Shown: positions 38,454-48,220, counted from the stretch's first letter. The stretch: 64,000 bases of DNA from CAVXNP01 sp963763305 (GCA_963763305.1 CAVXNP010000001.1:1178001-1242000), one strand, 5' to 3'. Made by a program: numbers and translations. The notes: a model not told the origin generated them from the letters alone.

Positions 38454-38840
38454 ATGCCTGCCCTGCTCGCCCTCGCCCTGCTGCTGGGCCACCCCCAGGC
38501 GGCCACCAGCAGCGATTTTGCCGACCGGGTCACCCGTGGCCGCGTGGTGGAGGCCGGGCCTGGTGGCGCCGATTACCAGCGCCGCCTGTGGCAGCGGCTG
38601 AACGAGCCCACCAGCGCGGCCCTGAAACAATGCCTGCGCCGGCATGCGCCGGCGGACAAGTCGCCATTCACCCTGGTGGCCGATGTTCTGCCCGACGGCA
38701 CGCCCAGCCGGATCGAGGTCCAGCCGGCCACGCCGGTGGCAAGCTGCATGGCCGACTGGTTTGCCGGGGCGCCCTTGCCGTCGCCACCGCCCACAGCAGG
38801 CGCATACCCGGTCGAGATCGATTTCAGCATCGTGCCCTGA
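38454..38840 (+). CDS. Small exported protein of unknown function
   Basis: The 128-residue product opens with a short hydrophobic leader (MPALLALALLLGHPQAATS) likely to be a signal peptide. The rest is about 110 residues with two Cys (LKQCLRRH and VASCMADW) that could form a disulfide in the periplasm, and a C-terminal strand pattern (YPVEIDFSIVP) reminiscent of TonB-C-like domains, which often end in this way. That likeness is weak. It precedes an EAL-domain gene by 93 bp. Confidence 0.65.
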   Translation: MPALLALALLLGHPQAATSSDFADRVTRGRVVEAGPGGADYQRRLWQRLNEPTSAALKQCLRRHAPADKSPFTLVADVLPDGTPSRIEVQPATPVASCMADWFAGAPLPSPPPTAGAYPVEIDFSIVP

Positions 38841-38933
38841 GCGCCGCGCGATTTGCGGCCGGCAACGCCACGGCGGTAGGCTGGCCGGGCAAGGTTGGCG
38901 GTGACGGCGCCGATCCAGCCGGGAGAGGGCGGC

Positions 38934-40751
38934 ATGCGCACGATCATGGAAGTCTCATCCAGCCACGGCCCTCCGGAAGCGGATCGGCCATCACCGGGCG
39001 CGGGCGGACCGACGGTACCGGCCCTGGCCGTCCCGGGCTTCGATGCGGTTGCGCGGATGGTGGTGCGCTCGCTCGACGTGTCACTGGTATCGCTGATCCT
39101 CAACGGGGGCACCGCGTACTGGTTCGCCGCCGACGCCGCCGATGCGCATGCGCCGCACCTGCTCAACCCGATCTACCTCGATGCCGCCCGCAGCGGCGCC
39201 AGCCAGGTGGTGCTGGACGTACGCGCCGACCGCTTGTTCGGCAGCACGCCGCCGCTGGATGACGAAACACCACCCTCGGTGCGCTTCTTCGCCAGCGAGC
39301 CGGTGTTCACCCTCGACGGCCAGCTGATCGGTGCGCTGTGCGTGATGGGTCGTGACGCGCGCGCGGAGCTGGACGAAGCCGGGCGCACCGCACTGCGCGA
39401 CGCCGCCGCCCTGGCCGGGGCGGGGGTGGTGTTGCGCAGCTATATCGGTCGCACCGACCCGGTCACCGGCCTGCCCCACCGCAACGCCTTCTTCGAGGAC
39501 CTGCGCGCACGCCAGCACAACGGCGACCGGCTGGCCGCCCTGGTCGCCATCGAGCTGGCCCCGGTGGAACGCTTCAATGCCTTCGTGCGGGCGATGGGTC
39601 ATGCCTACGCCGAAGAACTGGTCCGCGTGGTGGCCGACCGGGTCGGCCGCTGGATGCCGCCGGACACGCACCTGTACCAGGTCGGGGTGACCCGCTTTGC
39701 CGCGGTGCTGCCGGGGACCAGCGGACGCATCTCGAGCGAGCGGCTGGACGAACTGGTGGCGCGCCTGCGCCAGCCCTTCGACTGCCTGGGCATCCCCTTG
39801 ACCATCCAGCCGGGCGTGGGCCTGCTGGACATGGACATCCGCGAGCTCGACGGCGGCGACCCGCTGCGACTGGTGATGAGCGCCTCGCACGCCGCCCAGC
39901 GAAGCGTACGCGGCTGGGCCCGCTACGAGCGCAGCCAGGACGACGAACACCGGCGCGAGTTCTTCCTGGTGACCGAGCTGGCCGCGGCGCTCAGCGAGGG
40001 CACGGAACTGCACCTGCACTACCAGCCACGGGTCAGCCTGGTCACCGGTCGCTGCCTGGCGGTGGAGGCGCTGGCCCGCTGGAACCACCCCACGCTCGGA
40101 ACCATCCCGCCGGGCCTGTTCATCGGGCTGGCCGAGCGCTCGGGCCTGATGCGTTCGCTGACCGAATGGGTGCTCGACCAGAGCATCGCGCAACTGTCCC
40201 GTTGGCGCGCCCGGGGCCATGACATCGGCCTGTCCATCAACGTTTCCAATGCCGATTTCGGAGCGGATCTGGTGACCCGGCTGGAGACCGCAGCGGTGCG
40301 CCACGGCGTGGATCCGCGCGGGCTGGAGCTGGAGTTCACCGAAAGCACGCTGATGCACCACAGCGATGCCACGCGCCGCCACCTGGAGGCGATCCGCGCG
40401 CTGGGCGCGGGCATCGCCATCGACGACTTCGGCACCGGCTACAGCAACCTCACCTCGCTGCGGCAGATGCCCGCCACCAGCCTGAAGATCGACCAGTCGT
40501 TCGTGCGCTCGATCCATGCCAACCAGCACGACGCGGCGATCGTGCGCTCGGTGGCCGACCTGGCCCACGACCTGGGCTTTGCGGTGGTGGTCGAGGGGGT
40601 CGAGACCCGGATGGTATTCGATGCCGTACGCGACATGGCCTGCGACGAAGTGCAGGGCTACTACATCTCCCGCCCCATCCCCGCCGCCGGGGTCGACGAC
40701 TGGCTGCGCCAGCACCTTGCTTCCGGCCTGCCACCGGACAGCACGTCCTAG
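38934..40751 (+). CDS. GAF-like / degenerate GGDEF / EAL c-di-GMP phosphodiesterase
   Basis: The 605-residue protein has an N-terminal GAF-like sensor (about residues 25-160), a GGDEF-fold domain (about 170-330) and an EAL domain (about 350-595). The GGDEF active site is replaced by a GVTRF-like sequence, so cyclase activity should be absent. The EAL domain keeps EALARWNHP, the ELEFTES loop, DDFGTGYSNL and VVEGVET, and should hydrolyse c-di-GMP. The start at 38934 has GGGAGAGG upstream. No membrane helix is seen, so the protein is probably a soluble sensor. Confidence 0.88.
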   Translation: MRTIMEVSSSHGPPEADRPSPGAGGPTVPALAVPGFDAVARMVVRSLDVSLVSLILNGGTAYWFAADAADAHAPHLLNPIYLDAARSGASQVVLDVRADRLFGSTPPLDDETPPSVRFFASEPVFTLDGQLIGALCVMGRDARAELDEAGRTALRDAAALAGAGVVLRSYIGRTDPVTGLPHRNAFFEDLRARQHNGDRLAALVAIELAPVERFNAFVRAMGHAYAEELVRVVADRVGRWMPPDTHLYQVGVTRFAAVLPGTSGRISSERLDELVARLRQPFDCLGIPLTIQPGVGLLDMDIRELDGGDPLRLVMSASHAAQRSVRGWARYERSQDDEHRREFFLVTELAAALSEGTELHLHYQPRVSLVTGRCLAVEALARWNHPTLGTIPPGLFIGLAERSGLMRSLTEWVLDQSIAQLSRWRARGHDIGLSINVSNADFGADLVTRLETAAVRHGVDPRGLELEFTESTLMHHSDATRRHLEAIRALGAGIAIDDFGTGYSNLTSLRQMPATSLKIDQSFVRSIHANQHDAAIVRSVADLAHDLGFAVVVEGVETRMVFDAVRDMACDEVQGYYISRPIPAAGVDDWLRQHLASGLPPDSTS

Positions 40752-40964
40752 CGCTCCGCCTGGCGCTCACGATCGCCGGAGCGGCGCGAACACTGCCGAC
40801 GCTTGGTCCAGAACGGCCATTTCGGGCCTGCGGAACACTGAGCGCTTCAGTGGGCGCCAGGAATGACGGCCGTGATCACACCATCGGCCCCGGCCATCCC
40901 GCCGACCCGCACCCGCTGCCCGCATGGGCTTCCGCTCTCCGGGCACGGCCGTCACAGCGCTGGC

Positions 40965-42023
40965 TCAGCCAGTGGGACCGCCCATGACCGGCAGGATCGC
41001 GCCGTTGATGTAGCTGGCGCAGCTGGGCGCGGCCAGGAACACGTAGGCCGGCGACAGCTCCTCCGGCTGGGCCGGGCGTCCCATCGGATTGCTCTGGCCG
41101 AACTTGGCCACCTTCTTCGCCGGCGCGTCGGCCGGATTCAGCGGCGTCCACACCGGCCCCGGAGCCACCGCGTTGACCCGGATCCCGCGCGAGACCAGGT
41201 TGCTGGCCAGCGACATGGTGAAGGCATGGATCGCGCCCTTGGTGGCCGAGTAGTCGAGCAGGTGCGAGTTGCCGAACAGGCCGGTCTCCGAGCCGGTGTT
41301 CACGATGCTGCTGCCTTCGTGCAGATGCGGCAGCGCCGCCTTGGCCATGTTGAAGTAGCCGTAGATGTTGGTGCGCATGGTCAGGTCGAAGTGCTCTTCG
41401 GTGATGTCCTCGAGCGAGCCGGCATGCTCCTGGAACGCGGCGTTGTTGACCAGCACGTCCAGCTTGCCGAACTCGTCCACCACCTGCTCGACCGCCTCGC
41501 GGCAGAACTCCGCGTCGCGCACGTCGCCGCGGATCAACAGGCATCGGGCACCTTCTTTTTCCACCTGCTGCCGGGTTTCCTGCGCATCGCCATCCTCGGC
41601 CAGATAGACGATCGCCACGTCCGCACCCTCGCGCGCATACAGCACCGCCACCGCACGACCGATGCCCGAGTCGGCCCCGGTGATCAGCGCGGCCATGCCT
41701 TCGAGCTTGCCGCTGCCGCGGTATTCGGCCGCGGTGTATTGCGGGCGCGGCTGCAGCTCCGATTCGTTGCCCGGCTTGCGCAGGTGTTGCGCCGGCATTT
41801 TCTGCGGCCGTGCGCGAGGACTGGTCGATGGCTGCTTCTTCGGCGTCGCGGACTTCTTCGCCGGGGCACTCTTGGCGGCCGACTTCTTCTGCCTGGCGTC
41901 GGTGGCATCGGTCTGCCGCTGGATCTTGCGCTGCTTGGCGACCGTGCCGTTGCCGGAGGGCGCGGCGCTCTTGCGCGCCGGAGTCTTGCTGGCGGTGCGG
42001 GAGGCGTTCTTCTGGGTAGCCAT
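40965..42023 (-). CDS. SDR oxidoreductase with Lys/Ala-rich N-terminal tail (YhdF/YghA-like)
   Basis: The product has 352 residues. The last 270 or so are a classical short-chain dehydrogenase: ITGADSGIGRAVAVLY binds NAD(P), the catalytic Ser is in NTGSETGLFG and the Tyr-Lys pair in YSATKGAIHAF. It matches the YghA/YhdF-like group of general-stress SDRs. The first 85 residues form a low-complexity tail rich in Lys, Ala, Ser and Pro, resembling histone H1-like or DNA-binding tails, which is unusual for an SDR. The ATG at 42023 is chosen because earlier in-frame codons have no such pattern. Confidence 0.85.
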   Translation of the reverse strand: MATQKNASRTASKTPARKSAAPSGNGTVAKQRKIQRQTDATDARQKKSAAKSAPAKKSATPKKQPSTSPRARPQKMPAQHLRKPGNESELQPRPQYTAAEYRGSGKLEGMAALITGADSGIGRAVAVLYAREGADVAIVYLAEDGDAQETRQQVEKEGARCLLIRGDVRDAEFCREAVEQVVDEFGKLDVLVNNAAFQEHAGSLEDITEEHFDLTMRTNIYGYFNMAKAALPHLHEGSSIVNTGSETGLFGNSHLLDYSATKGAIHAFTMSLASNLVSRGIRVNAVAPGPVWTPLNPADAPAKKVAKFGQSNPMGRPAQPEELSPAYVFLAAPSCASYINGAILPVMGGPTG

Positions 42024-42232
42024 GGGCGATGTCCGTCGTTGCAGGTACCGGGCGACCATAGACAGCGCATCGTCGGATCGAGGTGATCGCAGCCATCGCA
42101 TTCCTTGATGCGGCCATGACGCGCAACGGCCGGGACCGGCGCCGTGCACCGGCGAAGACCGGCGGTCCGACGACCGCCACGGTACCGGCGCGCTGCCCTA
42201 GAATCGTCGTGCCCGCCCGATCCGGATCGCGC

Positions 42233-43024
42233 ATGAGCCACGTCCTGCCCGCCTGTGCCCGATTGCCGCTGCGCTTCGACCCCGAGGCGCTGCGGCAGGC
42301 CGCCATGGCATTGCCCGAGGGCGTCTGGATGCCGCATTTCAACAGCGGCTATCACCAGGGCGACTGGAGTGGCGTGGCGCTGCTGGCGCACGAGGACGCA
42401 CCGCTGCCCCTGGTGGCCGGCAGCGGCGCGGTGCGCCCCACCGAGCACTGCAATGCCTTCTGGCAGGAACAACTGCAACGGTTTGCGACCGAGCGGCGTG
42501 GCGCGCGCCTGCTCCGGCTGGGACCGGGCGGCTGCATCCGCGAGCACCGCGACGACGACCTGGGCCTGCCCGACGCCGACCGGCGCCTGCACATTCCCAT
42601 TGTCACCGACGACCAGGTGGATTTCCTGCTGGACGGACAGCGGGTACCGATGCAGCCGGGCGAGTGCTGGTTCATGGACCTGTCCCGCCCGCACCGGGTG
42701 GAGAACCACGGCGGCAGCATGCGCATCCACCTGGTGCTCGATTGCCGCCCCTCGCCCTGGCTGGACGCGCAGATCGGCGCCGGCCTGGCCGACACCCCGC
42801 CGTGCGGGCCCAGCCGCGGCAGCCTGGCGCTGGCCGGTTTTCGCGATTGGTTGCAGCGCGAGCCGGCCTGGGAGGCCAAGCTGGCGGCGCTCGAGCAGGC
42901 CGATGCGTTCGAGGAGCAGGTGCTGGCTCTGGCGGCCACCAGCGGCCACGCTTTCAGCCGCGAGGATCTGCGCGCGGCGATGGCGCAGGCGCGCCGCGAC
43001 TGGAGACGGCAATGGCTGGCCTGA
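42233..43024 (+). CDS. Aspartyl/asparaginyl beta-hydroxylase-like 2-oxoglutarate oxygenase
   Basis: The 263-residue protein has the cupin-like jelly-roll of Asp/Asn beta-hydroxylases. Iron ligands are plausibly His105 and Asp107 in REHRDDDLG, and His154 in RPHRVENHG; Arg164 in SMRIHLVLD would bind 2-oxoglutarate. A C-terminal helical extension (about 195-263) is extra. Substrate unknown. The gene overlaps the following sulfotransferase gene by 13 bp, so they are probably translated together and act on the same substrate or pathway; this link is inference. Confidence 0.82.
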   Translation: MSHVLPACARLPLRFDPEALRQAAMALPEGVWMPHFNSGYHQGDWSGVALLAHEDAPLPLVAGSGAVRPTEHCNAFWQEQLQRFATERRGARLLRLGPGGCIREHRDDDLGLPDADRRLHIPIVTDDQVDFLLDGQRVPMQPGECWFMDLSRPHRVENHGGSMRIHLVLDCRPSPWLDAQIGAGLADTPPCGPSRGSLALAGFRDWLQREPAWEAKLAALEQADAFEEQVLALAATSGHAFSREDLRAAMAQARRDWRRQWLA

Positions 43025-44016
43025 GCTGCGCCGTGGACTGGCGGGGCTGGCTGCCGGTCAGGATCGGGCAGGACGCCGGCCACCTCGCCGTCGACTGGTG
43101 CAGGTTCGATGCGCGACCGCTGCGCGAGCCGTTCTTCCACGACAGCGTGGAGGCGATCCTGCAACTACCGTTCAACCAGGCCTTTGGCCGCCGCACCGGA
43201 CTGGAACCGCTGCTGGCCTGGCACGCGCGCAGCCCGGGGCTGGCGCCGACCGCGTTCGTGCTGCATGCCTCGCGCTGCGGCTCCACCCTGCTGGCTCAGA
43301 TGCTGGCGCGCCTGGCCAGCCACATCGTGCTGTCCGAACCGCCGGCGCTGGACACGCTGTTGCGCGCGCATTACCCCGAGCCGGCGGTGGCCGCGGACCA
43401 ACCGGCCGCCCTGCGCGCGCTTCTGTCGGCCTGCGGACAGCGTCGGGCCGGCGGCGAACGGGCCCTGGTGGTCAAGCTCGATGCATGGAACATCGCCGAG
43501 CTTCCGCTGCTGCGGCAATGCTTTCCCCGGACCCCGTGGCTGTTTCTGTACCGCGATCCGCTGGAGATCGTGGTTTCGCAGTTGCGCATGCCCGGCCGGC
43601 ACGTGGTGCCGGGCATGCTCGGGCACTCGCCGATCGCCTTGCCGGCCGAGCAGGCCACCGGTCTGTCGCGGGCCGAATACGTGGCGCGGATCGTCGGCCG
43701 TCTGCTCGATGCAGGGCTGGCGCATTGCCACGCACTGGGCGGATGGGCGGTCAACTACGACGAACTGCCGATGGCGCTGGGTGGCCGGCTGGCCCACCTG
43801 TTCGCACTCACCGCCGATGACGCGGCCACCGCCCTGGCCGGCGCGCGGGATCACGCCAAGCGCCCGGGCGAACGCTTCCGCCCCGACCGGCAGGACAAGC
43901 AACATGCCGCCGATGAAGCCACGCGCATGCACGTGCAGCGCTGGGCGCAACCGGCCTACGCCGGGCTGGAGGCACTGCGCCACCGGCAGCTCGGGCCAGC
44001 CGCGCAGCCCGCCTGA
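43012..44016 (+). CDS. Sulfotransferase-fold protein
   Basis: The 334-residue protein contains the PAPS-binding loop of sulfotransferases, FVLHASRCGSTLLAQML (about residues 82-98), followed at the expected distance by WLFLYRDPLEIVVSQ, the 3'-phosphate-binding segment. It is therefore a probable sulfotransferase, although nucleotide binding alone does not prove sulfation. The N-terminal 75 residues have no clear match. It overlaps the hydroxylase-like gene and has its own ATG within that gene. No PAPS-synthesis genes lie in the window. Confidence 0.8.
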   Translation: MAGLSCAVDWRGWLPVRIGQDAGHLAVDWCRFDARPLREPFFHDSVEAILQLPFNQAFGRRTGLEPLLAWHARSPGLAPTAFVLHASRCGSTLLAQMLARLASHIVLSEPPALDTLLRAHYPEPAVAADQPAALRALLSACGQRRAGGERALVVKLDAWNIAELPLLRQCFPRTPWLFLYRDPLEIVVSQLRMPGRHVVPGMLGHSPIALPAEQATGLSRAEYVARIVGRLLDAGLAHCHALGGWAVNYDELPMALGGRLAHLFALTADDAATALAGARDHAKRPGERFRPDRQDKQHAADEATRMHVQRWAQPAYAGLEALRHRQLGPAAQPA

Positions 44017-44139
44017 GCGGCGGGCTGGCACGATTGTCCGAGTCACCGCAGCGGTGCGAAGGCGGCATGACTTCTCGCCATGCAGCCGGTCACGCCGCGA
44101 TGCCGGACCGGCACGGCGGCTCGCCGCATCGGCCGGACC

Positions 44140-46473
44140 TCAGTCCTCCGGCATGGTCAGCTCGAACTCCTTCGGCGGCGTCTGGCCGGCGAGGTAGTGC
44201 ACGAAGTAATCCCAGCGCCGGCGGGTGGCGTACAGCGTGCCGGTCTTGCCGTAGCCGTGGTGGACGTTGGGGATCAGCAGCAGGTCGAAGTCCTTGTTGG
44301 CCTTGATCAGCGCATCGACCACCAGCAGCGTGTTGGACAGCGGCACGTTGTCGTCCATCGTGCCGTGCACCAGCATCAGGTGGCCCTTGAGGTTGGCCGC
44401 GTGGTTCTGGTTGGCCTGCTCGTCGTAGTTGCTGTTGCCGTCCTTGTCCTTGACCTCCAGGCCCTGCCACTTCTCGGCCCAGTCGTCCTCGTAGTTGCGG
44501 TTGTCGTGGTTGCCGCTCTCGGACCAGCCGACCTTGAAGAAGTCCGGGTAGCGGAACATGCCGCCGGTGCTGGCGTTGCCACCACCGGAATGGCCCCAGA
44601 TGCCGACCCGGTCCAGGTCGATCCACGAATAGCGCTTGCCCAGCTCCTTCAGACCGGCCACCTGGTCGGGCAGCGTGTTGTCGCCGATGTTCTTGAAGTA
44701 GGCATCGTGGAAGGCCTTGGAACGCCACGGCGTACCCATGCCGTCGATCGCCACCACGATGAAGCCCAGCTCGGCCAGCGCCTGGTTGTCGCCGCGCGCG
44801 GACAGGAAGTTGCGCCCGCGCACCGAGCCGGTCTGCGGACCGGGATAGATGTAGTCGACGATCGGGTACTTCTTCGACGGGTCGAAGTGGGTCGGCTTGA
44901 ACATCATGCCGTACAGGTCGGTCTTGCCGTCGCGCGCCTTCACCGTGAACGGGGTCGGTGGCTGCCAGCCGGTGGCCGCCAGCCGGCTGATGTCGGCCCT
45001 GGCCACCGGCGCCAGCACGTGGCCGTCGCTGGAACGGCGCAGCACCGTGGTCGGGGCGGTGGTCGGGGTCGACCAGGCGTCGACGAACACGTCGCCGTCA
45101 GGCGACAGCATGATCTCGTGGTTGGCCGGCTCCGGCGTCAGCAGGGTCGGCTGGCCGCCATCCAGGCTGACCTTGAAGAACTGCTGATAGTACGGGTTGA
45201 CCCCGGCGGTGCGCCCGACTCCGCGGAACCACAGCATGCGGGTCTTCGGGTCGACCTTGAGCACCTCGGTGACGTTGCCTTCGCCGCTGGTGATCTTGCG
45301 CTTGAGCTTGCCGCTGTCCAGGTCGTACAGGTACAGGTTGCCCCAGTTGTTGCGCTCGGAGAACCACACCGCCTCGTGCGTCTGCGGCAGGTAGGCCCAG
45401 TTGACCTTGCCGTTGCCGCTTTCGTAGTAGGTCGGCACGCTTTCCTCGAAGGCCGTGCGCACCGCGCCGGTGGCCGCATTGGCGATGCGGAACCACTCGT
45501 GCTTGTGGTCGCGCGAGGTGGAGACGAACGCCAGCGTGCTGCCGTCCGGCGCCCACTTCACGTCGTCCCAGCCGCCCTCGGGACCGCAGCTGACGTCGTC
45601 GCACAGGCTGGAGCGGTGCTGGTCCGGCGGCATCTTCAGGCGCACCACCTTGTGGCTGGGCACGTCGATGATCACCCGCTCGATCATGGTCACGTGCTTG
45701 TCGCCGACCAGGGGGTACTTCCACTGGATCAGCTCCGGATGACCGACCTTGGTGCGGATCATGTACATCTCGCCGGTCTTGCGCTGGTCCTGCTGGAAGG
45801 TGGCGATCCGCTTCGAATCGGGCGACCACTCCAGGATCGCGTGGTTGGTGTGCTTCCAGCCGGCGTTGTCGGTGGCGTAGCCGAAGTCCTTGATGCCGTC
45901 GGTGGTCAGCTGGGTTTCCTTGCCGGTGGCCACATCGCGCAGCCACAGGTTCCAGTCGCGGATGAACGCCTCGGTGGTCTTGTCCGGCGACAGCACGCCC
46001 GGCTCGTCGCCGGCCTGCTTCGGGGCGGTCTTGGCCAGGCACACCGGCTTGGCCGCCTGCAGGTCGCACAGGTAGTGCTTGCCCTTGAGCTGGATGTCCA
46101 GGCGCCCGTCCGGAAGCGCGGTGAAATCGGCCACGCCCAGCTTGTCCGCCTTGACCGGCTTGCCCACCACCGCACCCAGCGCGGCGGCAAGCTTGGTCTG
46201 GTCGAACGCGTCACGCGCGCCGGAGGTCACGTCCATCACGCGGTAATGGTCGCCCTGGGCGTCGTGGTCGACATACCAGAAATGGCTGTCGTCCAGCCAG
46301 GTCACCCGGGTCACCGCATGGTCGACCAGCGGCGCGGTGTTGTAGCCCAGGAAGCTGGCCGCCCGGGCGTAGTCCGCGCGCGTTACCTGGCCGTCGCTTG
46401 CCGCGGCGGTTCCGGCCAGCGCGGTCATGACCAGCGCTCCCACCAGTCGCCTACTGTGGATGATCGAACCCAT
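44140..46473 (-). CDS. S9 family peptidase (dipeptidyl-peptidase IV-like)
   Basis: The 777-residue exported serine peptidase has a Sec signal peptide (about 25 residues), a beta-propeller domain (about 40-510) and a C-terminal alpha/beta hydrolase domain. The nucleophile elbow is GHSGGGNAS with Ser at residue 629; an Asp in GTMDDNVP and a His in NVHHGYG complete the triad. Family members release X-Pro or X-Ala dipeptides in the periplasm, a hallmark of peptide-feeding Xanthomonadales. The elbow differs from the GWSYGG of classical DPP IV, so specificity may differ. It stands alone. Confidence 0.88.
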   Translation of the reverse strand: MGSIIHSRRLVGALVMTALAGTAAASDGQVTRADYARAASFLGYNTAPLVDHAVTRVTWLDDSHFWYVDHDAQGDHYRVMDVTSGARDAFDQTKLAAALGAVVGKPVKADKLGVADFTALPDGRLDIQLKGKHYLCDLQAAKPVCLAKTAPKQAGDEPGVLSPDKTTEAFIRDWNLWLRDVATGKETQLTTDGIKDFGYATDNAGWKHTNHAILEWSPDSKRIATFQQDQRKTGEMYMIRTKVGHPELIQWKYPLVGDKHVTMIERVIIDVPSHKVVRLKMPPDQHRSSLCDDVSCGPEGGWDDVKWAPDGSTLAFVSTSRDHKHEWFRIANAATGAVRTAFEESVPTYYESGNGKVNWAYLPQTHEAVWFSERNNWGNLYLYDLDSGKLKRKITSGEGNVTEVLKVDPKTRMLWFRGVGRTAGVNPYYQQFFKVSLDGGQPTLLTPEPANHEIMLSPDGDVFVDAWSTPTTAPTTVLRRSSDGHVLAPVARADISRLAATGWQPPTPFTVKARDGKTDLYGMMFKPTHFDPSKKYPIVDYIYPGPQTGSVRGRNFLSARGDNQALAELGFIVVAIDGMGTPWRSKAFHDAYFKNIGDNTLPDQVAGLKELGKRYSWIDLDRVGIWGHSGGGNASTGGMFRYPDFFKVGWSESGNHDNRNYEDDWAEKWQGLEVKDKDGNSNYDEQANQNHAANLKGHLMLVHGTMDDNVPLSNTLLVVDALIKANKDFDLLLIPNVHHGYGKTGTLYATRRRWDYFVHYLAGQTPPKEFELTMPED

Positions 46474-46618
46474 GCTGCACTCCCGTGGCGTTGAAAATTG
46501 GGGCGGGCCCGGATCTGGCGCGACCGCCGCTGAACACTTGATCCTATCGCGCCCGACCGCGGCGGACCCCTGCCAGAGGTATTGGCGCCCGCGGGCTCAA
46601 CGCGAGCGGGCCTTTGCA

Positions 46619-46690
46619 GGGTGGGCTTCAGCCCACCAAAAGCCAACGGAGCGAGCAAGCCGAAAGCCGGTGGGCTGAAGCCCACCCTAC
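46619..46690. repeat. REP-like inverted pair
   Basis: Two facing copies of the GGGTGGGCTTCAGCCCACC palindrome lie about 50 bp apart in the 306-bp gap between the divergent peptidase and GST genes. Nothing else is recognisable in the gap. Confidence 0.85.
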
Positions 46691-46779
46691 GCTAAGCCTT
46701 CGCCTACCCCACGCGCACGCGGCTTGACGCGCGATCGGCGGCCGCCCACGCTCGCCGGAGCCGTCCGTCGGAATCGCGC

Positions 46780-47526
46780 ATGCAGCCGCTCAAGATCATT
46801 GGCAACTACGTCTCGCCCTATGTCCGCAAGGTGCTGGTGTGCCTGGAGATCAAGGGGCTGGCCTACGAGATCGACCCGATCGCGCCGTTCGTCGGCAACG
46901 ACGCGTTCGAGCGGCTCAGCCCGCTCCGTCGCATTCCGGTGCTGATCGACGGCGACCTGGTGCTGAACGATTCCTCGGTGATCTGCCAGTACCTGGAGGA
47001 CCGGCAGCCGAGCCCGTCGCTGTACCCCGCCGACATCCGCGAGCGCGCCCGCGCGCGCTGGCTGGAGGAATACGCCGACACCCGGCTGGCCGACGCGCTG
47101 ATCTGGCGGCTGTTCTACCAGCTGGCGATCAAGCGGCACGTGTTCGGTGAGGCGACCGACGAGGCGGTGGTCGCGCAGGCGCGCGAACAGGCGATCCCGG
47201 CGGCGCTGGACTACCTCGAGCAGCAGTTGCCGGCCGACGGCTTCGTGTTCGGCGCGCTGTCGATCGCCGACATCAGCATCGCCAGCTTCTTTCGCACCGC
47301 CGCCTTCGTGCGTTTCGCCATCGACCCGGTCCGCTGGCCGCGGACCGCAGCGCTGGTGGACCGGGTGCAGGCGCAGCCGGCGTTCCAAACGCTGGCCCGG
47401 CTGGAGGATGCCATGCTGCGCCTGCCGCTGGCCGAACAGCGCGCCGCCCTGCGGGCCGCCGGCGCACCGTTGACCGCCGAGACCCTGGGCACCGCCGCAC
47501 CCCGGCGCGGCCTGCCCCGCGAGTAA
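46780..47526 (+). CDS. Glutathione S-transferase family protein
   Basis: The 248-residue protein has an N-terminal thioredoxin-like GST domain (residues 1-80) with the start IIGNYVSPYVRKVLVCLE, in which a Ser (SPYV) occupies the catalytic position, the cis-Pro loop RRIPVLI and the glutathione-binding DSSVICQYLED. A helical C-terminal domain follows (about 90-230), with an extra tail of 20-odd residues. Substrates of bacterial GSTs of this kind are unknown. It is followed by more than 2 kb of repeats. Confidence 0.88.
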   Translation: MQPLKIIGNYVSPYVRKVLVCLEIKGLAYEIDPIAPFVGNDAFERLSPLRRIPVLIDGDLVLNDSSVICQYLEDRQPSPSLYPADIRERARARWLEEYADTRLADALIWRLFYQLAIKRHVFGEATDEAVVAQAREQAIPAALDYLEQQLPADGFVFGALSIADISIASFFRTAAFVRFAIDPVRWPRTAALVDRVQAQPAFQTLARLEDAMLRLPLAEQRAALRAAGAPLTAETLGTAAPRRGLPRE

Positions 47527-48112
47527 GTCCCGAGCGCCACTGTTGTCGGCCGCTGACGGGCGCTGCTCCAACGGCTTGGGCGACGCGCACCTGGGAGGGG
47601 GCAGCCGGTGACATGGGCTTGCTAGAACGAGCAGCAAAGATTGGCTGTCGCTCTTGGTCGCTGCTTAGAAAGACGAGGGCGTCCGATAGGGCCGGCCACG
47701 CCCTCAGGACTCGCCGTATCCCAGCCTGCGCTGGGAAGACGGCAAGGGAGCTCGGTCGCCGCGCAAAGCGCAAGCCCTCGAGCACGCAGTGGCTGCACAA
47801 GGCGATGCGCAGCGAGCCGTCACCGAATCCCTTCGGGAGTCGAGCGGGGCGGGACGACAAGGCCCGCAGGGGAACGGGCAGGACGCCCGTTCCTTTTCGC
47901 CAGGACAGGCGAGGACATGGATGTCCGAGGTAGAGCAACGCAGGAGCAGTTGCCGGAGGTCCTGTCGAAAAGCCCGGCCCGACCCGCGTGCCCGCAGCGC
48001 CGCAGGCGCGGAGGGACGATGGACGCAGGGTGCCCTTCTCTTTACTCCAGGCATCCTGCCTTCCGCCCTTCGGGCCGGCTTCGCCGTTCGCGCCGCTCCT
48101 GCGGCGCAGTGG

Positions 48113-48220
48113 TTACTTTCTCTTACTCCGGGCATCCTGCCCTCCGCCCTGCGGGCCAGCTGCGCTGTTCGCCCGCGCTCCAGGCGCGGTCGTGGGCAAG
48201 CAAGAGAAAGTGACTCGGCG
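48113..48220 (+). repeat. Dispersed element, copy 3
   Basis: This copy repeats the order of blocks found at 28.4 and 28.85 kb: TTACTTTCTCTTACTCCGGG, GCCCTCCGCCCTGCGGGCC, GCTGCGCTGTTCGCCC, an imperfect GCGCTCCAGGCGCGG hairpin and GGCAAGCAAGAGAAAGTGAC. Further copies lie at about 48749-48856 and 49385-49492. Confidence 0.8.
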
